The notes beneath the pieces were generated by a model, which saw nothing but the letters and a program-made list of their open reading frames with translations, was not told the DNA's origin and did no database searches. Shown here in pieces: positions 45,644 to 53,480 of a DNA stretch of 64,000 bases; the first letter of the stretch is position 1; every line of letters starts with the position of its first letter. Location of the stretch: NCBI GenBank assembly GCA_034432555.1, contig DAOUBW010000011.1, positions 1-64,000 on the forward strand. Direction: 5' to 3'. A program made the translations under genes and the position numbers. This DNA is from CP2-2F sp034432555. GTDB taxonomy: Bacteria; Chloroflexota; Anaerolineae; Aggregatilineales; UBA2796.

Positions 45644-46507
45644 ATGTCTACACCAGCGCGTCGTTCCACAACCGAGATCGTGTTACGCAGCCGTCCGCGT
45701 GGTCTGCTGGGGCATATTCGCATGGTGCTGTTGCAGCCTGTGCTGTTTTTCCGTGTGCTTTCCGTGCCGCAGCCAGAGTCGCGGGTGTGGCTGTGGGCAG
45801 CTATCCTGATCCTATTCCTGATCGGTGCCAGCGGCGTGCGCCAAGCTGAGATGAGCAGCCCAGCGCCACCTGACGAAGGTATCGTAGGCGGACAACCACC
45901 CTTTGAGGGAATGCCCGGTGGCGGACCGCCTTTTGAAGGCGCGCCACCCAATATAGGTGGGGAGTCGCCCGCCGCCAACAGCCCTGATGCCGCTGATACG
46001 ATCATCACCGGCATGGTTGCCGCCAGCGGACTCTTTTTTGGGTGGTTTGCCCTGAGTCTGCTGTTGAGTTTTGTCTCGTTGGTACGTGGACTGCCGCCGC
46101 CATTCGGCATTAACCTGCAAGTAGCAATCTGGGCAAGTTTGCCGTTTGCCATCATGGCGGGTGTGCAGCTTCTGTACTACAGCAACGGCGGTAAAGTTGG
46201 CGCGCAAGGGCTAAGCGGCTTAGTGAAGGATATTCAAGGCTTTGATGCCTTCGCGCCCTTCCTCCGTGATGTGATCTACGCGGCGCTGGCGCAGCTAACG
46301 TTCTTTGGGCTGTGGATGATCGTCCTCATTTATTTAGGTGCGCGCTACGCCTTGCGCGGCGGCAGGGCGGCTGCTTTCTTCGTCACGCTGATATGGGCAT
46401 TTTTCGCCGTTTTCGCACCCATTGTAAGCGGCACGCTGCGTGCGCCACCTATCCCGCTGCCAGAGCTGATCAGCTTGCCCACTGATACGCCGCCCGATAC
46501 ACCCTAG
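45644..46507 (+). CDS. Yip1-family membrane protein
   Basis: The 287-residue protein has five hydrophobic helices in the Yip1/DUF1282 arrangement. A first helix is followed by a ~70-residue external loop rich in Gly/Pro (a repeated PPFEGxPxxGPPFEGAPP pattern), then four close helices (about 145-260). The function of bacterial Yip1 proteins is not established. I use ATG 45644; the frame is open to 45563, but nothing there looks conserved. It begins a tight run with the ATPase (18-base gap) and the CARDB protein. Confidence 0.85.
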   Translation: MSTPARRSTTEIVLRSRPRGLLGHIRMVLLQPVLFFRVLSVPQPESRVWLWAAILILFLIGASGVRQAEMSSPAPPDEGIVGGQPPFEGMPGGGPPFEGAPPNIGGESPAANSPDAADTIITGMVAASGLFFGWFALSLLLSFVSLVRGLPPPFGINLQVAIWASLPFAIMAGVQLLYYSNGGKVGAQGLSGLVKDIQGFDAFAPFLRDVIYAALAQLTFFGLWMIVLIYLGARYALRGGRAAAFFVTLIWAFFAVFAPIVSGTLRAPPIPLPELISLPTDTPPDTP

Positions 46508-46525
46508 CCGCAGTGGTGAACGCTT

Positions 46526-47278
46526 ATGCCTAATCCTATACGGACAGCCGACCCAACTTACATCGTCGGGCGCAACCTGAGCAAAATCTTTCAGTTGGGC
46601 GATCAGCAGGTGCAGGCGCTTGATCGGGTGAACATCCAGATTCCGCGTGGGCAGTTTGCCGCAATCATGGGCGCCAGTGGTTCGGGCAAAAGCACGCTGC
46701 TTTACGTTCTAACGGGCTTGGATCGCCCTAGCGGTGGCGAAATCATCATTAGCGGCAAACCTGTAGATCGAATCGGCGGTGAGGCATTGGCGCGCTTCCG
46801 CCGCGAGATGATCGGGTTCGTCTTTCAGTCCTTCAACCTGATCGGCACGCTGACTGCCCTTGAGAATGTGGCGCTGCCGGGCATTTTCAACAACATGCCG
46901 CGCCTAGAGCGCGAAACACGCGCCGCGAAGCTGCTCACCTTTTTGGGGATGGGCGATCGCCTAAATAATCGTCCGAACCAGCTTAGCGGCGGACAGCAGC
47001 AGCGCGTAGCAATTGCCCGTGCGTTGTTCAACAATCCGCCGATTGTGGTTGCTGATGAGCCAACCGGCGCCTTAGACAGCCGCACTGGCACGCTCGTAAT
47101 GGAGCTTTTGCGCCAGCTTTGCTCAAAAAACGGCAAGACCATTGTGGTGGTGACGCATGATGAAGGCGTTGCCAAATACGCAGATCGGATGATCCGCCTG
47201 AAAGACGGGCGCATTATTGGCGATGAACGCTTAAGAGTGGCACAGCCAGCAGAGGAAACACTTGCCGATGGGGTCTGA
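46526..47278 (+). CDS. LolD/MacB-type ABC ATPase
   Basis: The 250-residue ATPase has Walker A GASGSGKST (about 49-57), Q-loop FVFQSFNLI, signature LSGGQQQRVAIARAL (about 153-167), Walker B IVVADEPTGALD and switch His VVTHD. This subfamily normally works with FtsX/MacB permeases in lipoprotein release or mechanotransmission. No such permease is adjacent. Its neighbours are a Yip1 protein and a CARDB surface protein whose ATG overlaps this gene by 11 bases. The partner is an open question. Confidence 0.93.
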   Translation: MPNPIRTADPTYIVGRNLSKIFQLGDQQVQALDRVNIQIPRGQFAAIMGASGSGKSTLLYVLTGLDRPSGGEIIISGKPVDRIGGEALARFRREMIGFVFQSFNLIGTLTALENVALPGIFNNMPRLERETRAAKLLTFLGMGDRLNNRPNQLSGGQQQRVAIARALFNNPPIVVADEPTGALDSRTGTLVMELLRQLCSKNGKTIVVVTHDEGVAKYADRMIRLKDGRIIGDERLRVAQPAEETLADGV

Positions 47279-49307
47279 TTCGCGTGCGCGGCGCGCCGCG
47301 CTCTTTTGGTCATTCAGTATCGTTTTGATTGGGCTGTTGTGGGTGTTGGGCAACCTGCCGGTCGGGCGCATCATCGCACAAGATAGCACGCCGCCAAGCA
47401 TCCCGACCTTTAGCGGACCGATTTTTGCCTACCGCGCTGAGCCACGCCTGATGACTGAAGGTAAGGGCGGCAGCCTGACTGTTTACGGCGGCAATTTCAC
47501 GCCCAACACGCGCATTCGCCTGATCGGGTTCGGCGTGATTGATACGACTGTGGTGAGCAACGGCGTCCTGATCGGCAAAGTCCCGGAGGCGCTGCCACAA
47601 GGTCAGTATGGCATTGAGGTGATTGATCCACTTGGCGGCACGGCGCTCTCACCCGATCCGTTGGTCATCTTACCCGCACCGACTACACCAACACCACCGC
47701 CTAGCCCGACACCTGAACCAACGCTCATCCCCGGTCAGCCAACGCTCGTTGTGCAGAATTTCAGTGCGTCGCCCGCCAAAATTACGCCCGGCAGCGCGCT
47801 CACGCTCAGCTTTGAGGTGGTTAACCAAGGCAACCGCACCGCACGCGGAGTCAGTGTTGCTCTTGAAAGCGGCGCAAAATTCTTCCCTGCTGATGGGCAA
47901 GCGGCGGTGCTGCTGCCCAATATCCCGATTGGCGGCAAGGCGCAAGCAACGCTCAACATCGTCGCTGCGGTAGACGCGCCTTCTGGACCCAACCCAATCC
48001 CGATCCTGTTCAGCTTTTTGGACATGGAAGGGAAAGCCTACACCAGTAAGGCATTCCTAAGTGTGACCGTTGAGAAAGTGGTGCTTGCCTCCCAAGTCAC
48101 ACTGACTGAATACCGCGTGAACCCTGATCCTGTGCTGCCCGGTGAGCCTGTCACGCTTGATCTAACGCTGACCAACAACGGCAACGAAACAGCCCGCCAA
48201 GTGCTGCTACGCTTTACAGGCGAAAGTGGCGTATTGCTGGCAGGCGCGCAGGGCAACGCCTTTCCGATGGGCGATTTGGCAGCCGGTGAGCGCCGCCAAA
48301 TGCGCGTGAGCATGGTTGCCAGCAGCGCCGCAAAGGTCGGCGCACAGCCACAGCCTGTCACCATTAGCTCGGTGGTGGAAGATAAAACGCAAGAGGTGGC
48401 AACCAGCCTGACTATCAACATTGCGCGCACTGTGGTGGATCGCCCGCTGCTGCTCATCAAAAGCTACCAGTTGAGCAAGGAGAAACTGTCGCCCGGTGAT
48501 CGCTTCACGCTCACCCTAGAAATTGAGAATGTGGGAACGAGTGCCGCCGATGAAACCTTGCTCACCTTTGGTACGGTTGACTCAGCGCCGCCCAGCACAC
48601 CCGACGGCAGCGGCGGCGGACGCAGCACTGGCGGTAGTGATAATTTTGCGCCGATTGGCAGCGGCGGTTCGCAGTACATCGGTAGTATTGAAATCGGCGC
48701 GACCACGCGGCAAATTGTGCAAGAGTTCATTGTGAACGGTACCATCAACAGCGGCATTTACGGCTTGCCGATCACGCTCAATTATATTCGGCGCAGCGAT
48801 GGCGCACCCACCCAAGATGGGCTGCGCGCCAGCGTGGTTGTGGTTGCGCCGCCTGCTTTGCAGGTGCGCTTGCAAAGCCCGCTGCCGCCGAACGTGAATG
48901 GTGGCGAGCCGCTGCCCCTTGCCTTAGAGATCGTGAACACGGGCGAGAAGCGCGTCAACCTGCTGGAGGCAGCCGTTGAAGCGCAAAACGGGATGGTGGT
49001 GGAAGGCGCGAAAAGCCCGCTGAACAACCTAAACAATGGCGAGGATACCACCGTGAACGCTGTGGTTATCCCTTTAGAGAGCGGCGCATTGGCGGTGACG
49101 TTCACCATCGCCTACATTGATGAACTGCGCCAGCAGAGCAGCTTGCGCTACACCTTCCAAACCGAAGTGGCAGAGCCAACGCCGCCACCTGAAATTCCCA
49201 CCGAAGAACCGCCCCTGACGCCCATCGCGCCCACACCGACACCCACACTAAGCCAAAACGACTTGCTGCGGCGCATCCTGCTAGGGCTGCTTGGCTTGGG
49301 CAGCTAA
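47268..49307 (+). CDS. Exported CARDB-repeat surface protein
   Basis: The 679-residue protein has an uncleaved or cleaved N-terminal signal helix (about 11-33) and an IPT/TIG-like Ig domain (about 55-115). A Pro/Thr linker is followed by about four CARDB-type Ig-like repeats, each with the pattern VxPGxxLxLxLxLxNxGNxxAxxVxL (for example near 150, 280 and 400). A Pro/Thr tail and a short hydrophobic C-terminus (RRILLGLLGLG) end it. CARDB domains are adhesive surface modules. The ATG overlaps the ATPase gene, so the products are coupled. TTG 47262 is an alternative start. Confidence 0.87.
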   Translation: MGSDSRARRAALFWSFSIVLIGLLWVLGNLPVGRIIAQDSTPPSIPTFSGPIFAYRAEPRLMTEGKGGSLTVYGGNFTPNTRIRLIGFGVIDTTVVSNGVLIGKVPEALPQGQYGIEVIDPLGGTALSPDPLVILPAPTTPTPPPSPTPEPTLIPGQPTLVVQNFSASPAKITPGSALTLSFEVVNQGNRTARGVSVALESGAKFFPADGQAAVLLPNIPIGGKAQATLNIVAAVDAPSGPNPIPILFSFLDMEGKAYTSKAFLSVTVEKVVLASQVTLTEYRVNPDPVLPGEPVTLDLTLTNNGNETARQVLLRFTGESGVLLAGAQGNAFPMGDLAAGERRQMRVSMVASSAAKVGAQPQPVTISSVVEDKTQEVATSLTINIARTVVDRPLLLIKSYQLSKEKLSPGDRFTLTLEIENVGTSAADETLLTFGTVDSAPPSTPDGSGGGRSTGGSDNFAPIGSGGSQYIGSIEIGATTRQIVQEFIVNGTINSGIYGLPITLNYIRRSDGAPTQDGLRASVVVVAPPALQVRLQSPLPPNVNGGEPLPLALEIVNTGEKRVNLLEAAVEAQNGMVVEGAKSPLNNLNNGEDTTVNAVVIPLESGALAVTFTIAYIDELRQQSSLRYTFQTEVAEPTPPPEIPTEEPPLTPIAPTPTPTLSQNDLLRRILLGLLGLGS

Positions 49308-49317
49308 GCGCAGGCAC

Positions 49318-49349
49318 AAAAAAGACGCTCGGCATACACCGAGCGTCTT
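49318..49349 (-). terminator. glnA terminator
   Basis: AAGACGCTCGG (49322-49332) and CCGAGCGTCTT (49339-49349) form an 11-bp stem. On the leftward strand it is followed by a T6 run (49323-49318), placing it just after glnA. It lies 11 bases from the convergent CARDB gene stop and may serve both. Confidence 0.9.
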
Positions 49350-49358
49350 GCAGATGAA

Positions 49359-50777
49359 TTAGAACATGCTCCACAGGTATTGGTTGGTCACATCATGGTG
49401 ATATTGAATTTCAGGCACCTTGATAATCGTGCCAAGCCGACGCGGGCAGCGATCTGCCTGCATGGTCTTTAGGGCGGTGTAGCGCGCTTGAATTTCAGGA
49501 CTGAGCAACTGCCCAATGTAGCTGCTGCTGCTGAAGGATGCGATCGCATCATAGATATTATCGGGCAGCACTGTGCCTGCGGGAATCTGGGTTGGCAGCG
49601 TCCCTTCCAAACCAGTTTTGAGTAGCGTGTAGAAAGCAAGGTATGGGTTGGCATCGGGCGCGATGGAGCGCACCTCAACACGCGCCGAGCGCTCGTTGCC
49701 AATCGGGATACGGATCATCGAGCCACGGTCAATGGGCGATGCCTTGATCTCGTTGGGCGCTTCGTAGTGCGGATCGAGGCGACGGTAGGCGTTCACGCTC
49801 GAATTCAGCACAAGGCAGATGTCTAGGGCATGGTTCAAAATGCGCTTGATGAAATCATGGGCAAGCGCTGAAATGCCATCCACACCGTCCGCGGCGTAGA
49901 ACAGGTTGGTGCCGTTTTGCGAAACGGATAGGTTGGTGTGCATACCGCTGCCGTTTACGCCGGTGATCGGCTTGGGCAAAAAGCTGGCTGTCACGCCCAG
50001 TTTATAAGCAACCTGACGGCACAGCAGCTTGTAGAGCTGCACCTGATCAGCGGCGATAGAGGCTTCCGCGTAGGAATAGTTCATCTCGAACTGGGCAGGT
50101 GCCACTTCAGGATGATCTTTCTCGTTGGCAAAGCCCATGGCGCGTTGCACTTCGGCGGCAAGGTCAATGAATTGGCGCAGCGGGCTGCCCGGCAGCGAAT
50201 GATAATAGCCACTGGTCGTCACGAACTCAAAGCGCCCTGTCTCAAAGTAGTGCTGTTCGGCATTTTGCCCTTTGAACAAAAAGCCTTCGATCTCGTTGGC
50301 TGCATTACAAGTGTAGCCGTGCTGCTCAAACAGCCCTTGCAAATAGCGCTTCAGCACAGAGCGCATATCGCCAATGTAGGGGCTGCCGTCCCGCTCCAGC
50401 ACTTCGCCGAACACAAAGACCTTGCCTGGTCCAAACACATCGGCAGGCAACCAGTAAAATGCCGACCAATCAATGGCGAGGCGCAGGTCGGACTCAGATT
50501 GCTGCGAGAAACCACGAATGGATGAGCCATCAAAGGTCAGGTTATCGGCAGCCTTTAGCAGGAACTTCTTATCATAGTCCAGCATGTGCAGGCGACCTTC
50601 AAGATCGGTAAAGCAGACCGTCACTGCCTTGATGCGCTTTTCATCGGCAAGGTAGCGCATCCGTTCCTCACGGAGGACATCCGTGGGCGTGCGGTCTTGG
50701 CGTTGCGCTTTGGCAGCAAGGTTGCGTTCTTCAAGTTCTTCGTAGGGAATTTCGAGAAAATCACGCAAATCGGGCAT
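49359..50777 (-). CDS. glnA: Glutamine synthetase, type I family
   Basis: The 472-residue protein assimilates ammonium into glutamine. Motifs: DGSSIRGFSQQSESDLRL (about 83-100), EIEGFLF metal Glu, VNGSGMHTNLSV, NERSARVEVRS. The adenylylation loop Tyr motif (NLYDLP) of the E. coli enzyme is absent, so covalent inactivation by GlnE is unlikely. ATG 50777 is used. A 7-bp stem (TGAAGCC/GGCTTCA, 50780-50811) lies directly upstream and covers the AAAGG ribosome site. No PII or ammonium transporter gene adjoins. Confidence 0.95.
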   Translation of the reverse strand: MPDLRDFLEIPYEELEERNLAAKAQRQDRTPTDVLREERMRYLADEKRIKAVTVCFTDLEGRLHMLDYDKKFLLKAADNLTFDGSSIRGFSQQSESDLRLAIDWSAFYWLPADVFGPGKVFVFGEVLERDGSPYIGDMRSVLKRYLQGLFEQHGYTCNAANEIEGFLFKGQNAEQHYFETGRFEFVTTSGYYHSLPGSPLRQFIDLAAEVQRAMGFANEKDHPEVAPAQFEMNYSYAEASIAADQVQLYKLLCRQVAYKLGVTASFLPKPITGVNGSGMHTNLSVSQNGTNLFYAADGVDGISALAHDFIKRILNHALDICLVLNSSVNAYRRLDPHYEAPNEIKASPIDRGSMIRIPIGNERSARVEVRSIAPDANPYLAFYTLLKTGLEGTLPTQIPAGTVLPDNIYDAIASFSSSSYIGQLLSPEIQARYTALKTMQADRCPRRLGTIIKVPEIQYHHDVTNQYLWSMF

Positions 50778-50779
50778 TG

Positions 50780-50811
50780 TGAAGCCTTTCAGAATGGATG
50801 AGACGGCTTCA
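50780..50811 (-). promoter_or_regulatory. Hairpin masking the glnA ribosome site
   Basis: Read leftward, TGAAGCC (50811-50805) pairs with GGCTTCA (50786-50780), two bases before the ATG. The AAAGG Shine-Dalgarno sits against the 3' arm. TATACT at 50816-50811 could be a -10, which would start the transcript within the hairpin and abolish it. Confidence 0.45.
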
Positions 50812-50849
50812 GTATAAAGCATTCTGATCTGTGTTCATCAGGTAAAATA

Positions 50850-51045
50850 TACAGGTTTTGCAGGCGATCTTTTGGGCAAAGTGTACGAGGGTAGCCTGAA
50901 CGGTTGCCTGCCACGTTTGAATAGGCTTCGTACCTGCTGGCGCAGCACGAAGGTCGGCGCGAGGGATGGTTGCTCAGATGGGCTGGCTTGGTCAGCGCCG
51001 CTGAACTGCCAGACACCTGCTAGGCTTATCGCCCACATAGAAAGT
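50850..51045 (-). ncRNA. Candidate structured leader RNA upstream of glnA
   Basis: The ~190-base segment is closed by GGCGAT (50854-50859 region) and ATCGCC (about 51028-51033). Inside are CTTCGT/ACGAAG around GCTG-GCG-CAGC (about 50925-50955) and CTGGC...GCCAG enclosing TCAGCG-C-CGCTGA (about 50980-51015). On the leftward strand it would lie in the glnA leader. TATAAT at 51081-51076 could start it. No coding potential or known riboswitch motif is recognised. This is a by-eye fold only, and either strand is possible. Confidence 0.35.
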
Positions 51046-51057
51046 GTTACCTCTTAG

Positions 51058-51655
51058 GTGAAAATAACTAATAGTATTATAGAACTTGACTATTTTCAAA
51101 CTATATTCATAAGCGCCAATATCGCAATTGACAGGGGACTGAATGCGTAGTTCACCAAGCTGTAGCGTGATTGTTTGCAGTCCGCTGGCAAAAAGCGCAC
51201 TGCTAAAGGAGGTGATGGTGAGTTGGTTGCTGCTGTTTGCTTCTTGGATTGCCTCGCGGAGGGTGCAATCCTATGTGTGCAGCTGTTGGGTCAGGATGTT
51301 TTAGCCCAATCGGGCAGATGTTCAGAAGGGAATTGTATAACTTGGCAAACTCATCCGTGAGCTGCTCACAGAGACGGGTGAAGTAGTGTTCATCATGGCT
51401 GCGGGAGACGACCGCGTCTAGGCATTTGGGAGAGTTGCCGATAGGGCAACATCGCGTGCGCGGAAAGGGTTAGGGATAGGGGTTGTCTGCGCTGCTGTAG
51501 GCTAGACCATCCCACACACTTCACCACGCCCAACTCAAATCTGCTTTATATCTGTTTGCAAACAGGTTTTGAATTCAGAACACTTGTCCTAATTTTAGTT
51601 TTCCCCTATAATGGTATGCACTGCACAGATGTACCGCATGAAAAAAGGTAATGGT
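51058..51655. other. Gene-poor stretch with degraded sequence
   Basis: About 600 bases hold no intact gene. There is an AT-rich block (51057-51120) and a leftward open frame (51203-51469) without a start codon that reads like protein (SHDEHYFTRLCEQLTDEF). The perfect palindrome CTGTTTGCAAACAG (51552-51565) and a promoter (51584-51612) are noted separately. It looks like decayed genes. Confidence 0.5.
51552..51612 (+). promoter_or_regulatory. Intact promoter and palindromic operator of a truncated gene
   Basis: TTGTCC (51584-51589) and TATAAT (51607-51612) are 17 bases apart. The perfect 14-base palindrome CTGTTTGCAAACAG (51552-51565) lies 18 bases before the -35, a plausible operator. The downstream coding region is only a 20-codon stub. 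Confidence 0.65.
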
Positions 51656-51718
51656 ATGGCTAAGCTTGTGTTCGGAATGAACCAGTCCCTCGACGGCTAC
51701 GTTGACCATGCGGCATAG
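51656..51718 (+). pseudogene. N-terminal stub of a RibD/dihydrofolate reductase-like gene
   Basis: ATG 51656 opens AKLVFGMNQSLDGYVDH, the characteristic N-terminus of the RibD-C/DHFR-like family (usually ~190 residues). The frame ends after 20 codons with TAG (51716-51718). The next sequence is unrelated and leads into tRNA-Pro. A promoter (51584-51612) and AAAGG precede it, so a once-functional gene was cut off, probably by a deletion or rearrangement next to the tRNA. Confidence 0.8.
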
Positions 51719-51820
51719 CGGTCATGTGTTGTTGGTTTGGAAGACAGCCAACTGCCCCGTTGTTGTTCCAACAAACAGCGCACAGCCTGGCGGAAAGGGA
51801 ATTATGAGGATTGGTCAAGG

Positions 51821-51893
51821 TCGGGGTACCCCGACTCGAACGGGGGACCTCTTGCACCCCATGCAAGCGCGCTACCAACTGCGCCATACCCCG
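51821..51893 (-). tRNA. tRNA-Pro (anticodon GGG)
   Basis: The 73-nt leftward tRNA has acceptor CGGGGTA/TACCCCG with the proline-type C1-G72 pair and discriminator A73. The anticodon stem CTTGC/GCAAG holds loop ATGGGGT giving GGG. The T-loop TTCGAGT is normal. It decodes CCC/CCU. The CCA end is not encoded. Confidence 0.93.
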
Positions 51894-51910
51894 AAGTGAA
51901 GATAAAAGCT

Positions 51911-51938
51911 ATTCTAGCAGGCGTTTCCAAAAAAGCAA
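51911..51938 (-). promoter_or_regulatory. Promoter of tRNA-Pro
   Basis: Read leftward, TTGCTT (51938-51933) and TAGAAT (51916-51911) are 16 bases apart and the -10 ends 17 bases before the tRNA. Confidence 0.65.
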
Positions 51939-52124
51939 GGTTCTTAAAGGGAAAAGCGGTGAACTTCGGGAGAAAATCTGCTGTTCACAGGGCAGCCCGT
52001 CCCCACCCTTCACCACTCCCCTATAAAGAGCCACTTACCGCCTGCCATTCGGCACAACTTGTTGTTTGCCCTTATAATCGGCGAAACTGCTAGCTAACCC
52101 GATCTAGATGAGGCAACCGATCCT

Positions 52125-53108
52125 ATGGGCTATCTCGACCTAACGCTGCATCCTGAGCGCTATCATGGCGTGGGCAAACAGCCACCCTTCTTTGAGGGCT
52201 GGTACTTCAAGCTGATTGATCCAACCGAAAATCACCGCTACGCCGTGATTCCTGGCATCTTCCTGAACGCTGATCCGAGCAAATCGCACGCCTTCATCCA
52301 GGTGCTGGATGGACTGCAGGGGCGCTCTCACTATTACCAATTTCCCGTTGCGGCGTTTCAGGCGGCGGCAGATGGCTTTGCGCTGCACATTGGCGAGAAC
52401 TTCTTCTCGCTGACCGAGATGCGCCTGAACTTACAGGGCGGCGCAATCAGCCTTCAGGGCGCGGTGCGCTTTGAAGGCGGCAGCGGTTGGCGCATCACGC
52501 TTGATTCGCCGGGCATTATGGGCTGGTTTGGCTGGTTGCCCTTCTTGGAGTGCAATCATGGCGTGTGCAGCTTTGATCACGTCATTCACGGCGCCCTGAG
52601 CATTGATGGGCAGACGGTGGTCTTTGAAGGCGGGCGCGGCTACATCGAGAAGGACTGGGGCAAGTCGTTTCCTTCGGCGTGGGTCTGGATGCAGACCAAC
52701 CACTTTGATCAGCCGCGAGTGTGCCTGACTGCCTCCATTGCGACGGTGCCCTTTGTGCGGCGCACCTTTGGCGGCTTCATCATTGGTTTTTGGCAGGCAG
52801 GAACGCTCTACCGTTTTGCCACCTACACCGGCGCCAAGCTGGAAAAACTGGAAGTGACCGATGATCACGTAACGTGGGTGGTGCGGGATCGGCGCTATCG
52901 TCTGGAGATGCTGGCGCGCCGTGCCGAAGGTGGCTTGCTGCACGAACCGACGCGCACCGAGATGCACAAGCGCGTTGAGGAAACGCTGCGCGCCAGTGTG
53001 GAAGTCTGCCTTGCACCGCTGAAGGGTGGCGCGCCGATTTTCAGCGGCGTTGGGCGCAACGCAGGCTTGGAAGTGCAGGGCGACTTGCAAAAGCTGCTTA
53101 TACAATAA
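52125..53108 (+). CDS. Tocopherol cyclase-like lipocalin-fold protein
   Basis: The 327-residue protein matches the tocopherol cyclase family: N-terminal YHGVGKQPPFFEGWYFKLID, GIFLNADPSKSHAFIQV, GYIEKDWGKSFPSAWVWMQTNHF (about 175-200) and a beta-rich remainder. Plant and cyanobacterial members close the chromanol ring of vitamin E. Bacterial relatives occur where tocopherol is not made and have unknown substrates, probably hydrophobic. It stands alone. The start ATG is at 52125. Confidence 0.88.
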   Translation: MGYLDLTLHPERYHGVGKQPPFFEGWYFKLIDPTENHRYAVIPGIFLNADPSKSHAFIQVLDGLQGRSHYYQFPVAAFQAAADGFALHIGENFFSLTEMRLNLQGGAISLQGAVRFEGGSGWRITLDSPGIMGWFGWLPFLECNHGVCSFDHVIHGALSIDGQTVVFEGGRGYIEKDWGKSFPSAWVWMQTNHFDQPRVCLTASIATVPFVRRTFGGFIIGFWQAGTLYRFATYTGAKLEKLEVTDDHVTWVVRDRRYRLEMLARRAEGGLLHEPTRTEMHKRVEETLRASVEVCLAPLKGGAPIFSGVGRNAGLEVQGDLQKLLIQ

Positions 53109-53199
53109 CGGGCAGGGCGTAAATTCTTGCAAAAGGTGTTTGACTCCTGTCTGCCTGCCATGTAAGATCGCGCTTAAACGCATAAAGGATGCCTAACCT

Positions 53200-53469
53200 A
53201 TGTCCGAGATCAAAGCCAATCCCGCCGCCCTTGAGTCAAGCGCCAGCACCATTGATGCCAACGCCAACCTGATTCAGCGTGAGCTCATGGCAGTTAACGA
53301 TATGCTTGCCAGCTTGCGCCGCACCTTCATTGGGCAGCGTGCGGAGTCGTTCTTCCGCCAATATGACGCCGCCTTTGAAGAAATGCAGAGCCTGACGGCA
53401 CTCGTTCACAGCCTTGCCGAAGACCTGCGCCAAAGCGCCCGTGCGCTGCGTGCTGCGGATCAGGCATAA
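53200..53469 (+). CDS. WXG100-family protein (EsxA-like)
   Basis: The 89-residue protein forms a helical hairpin: helix 1 about 8-40, turn, helix 2 about 47-86. The turn carries F-I-G (RRTFIGQRAESFFRQYD) where W-x-G is usual. The size and pattern (IKANPAALESSASTIDANANLI) match WXG100 secreted proteins. It is followed 11 bases later by the FtsK/SpoIIIE ATPase. They probably form a substrate/motor pair of a type VII-like secretion system. Confidence 0.88.
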   Translation: MSEIKANPAALESSASTIDANANLIQRELMAVNDMLASLRRTFIGQRAESFFRQYDAAFEEMQSLTALVHSLAEDLRQSARALRAADQA

Positions 53470-53480
53470 CGCTATGCGGC

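Noticed and set aside
50872..51057. 61-residue rightward frame upstream of glnA
   Set aside because: Arg/Cys-rich random composition with no ribosome site; the segment is better explained as non-coding or structured RNA.
51175..51360. 61-residue rightward frame in the gene-poor stretch
   Set aside because: No similarity and no start context; it overlaps a more protein-like leftward frame.
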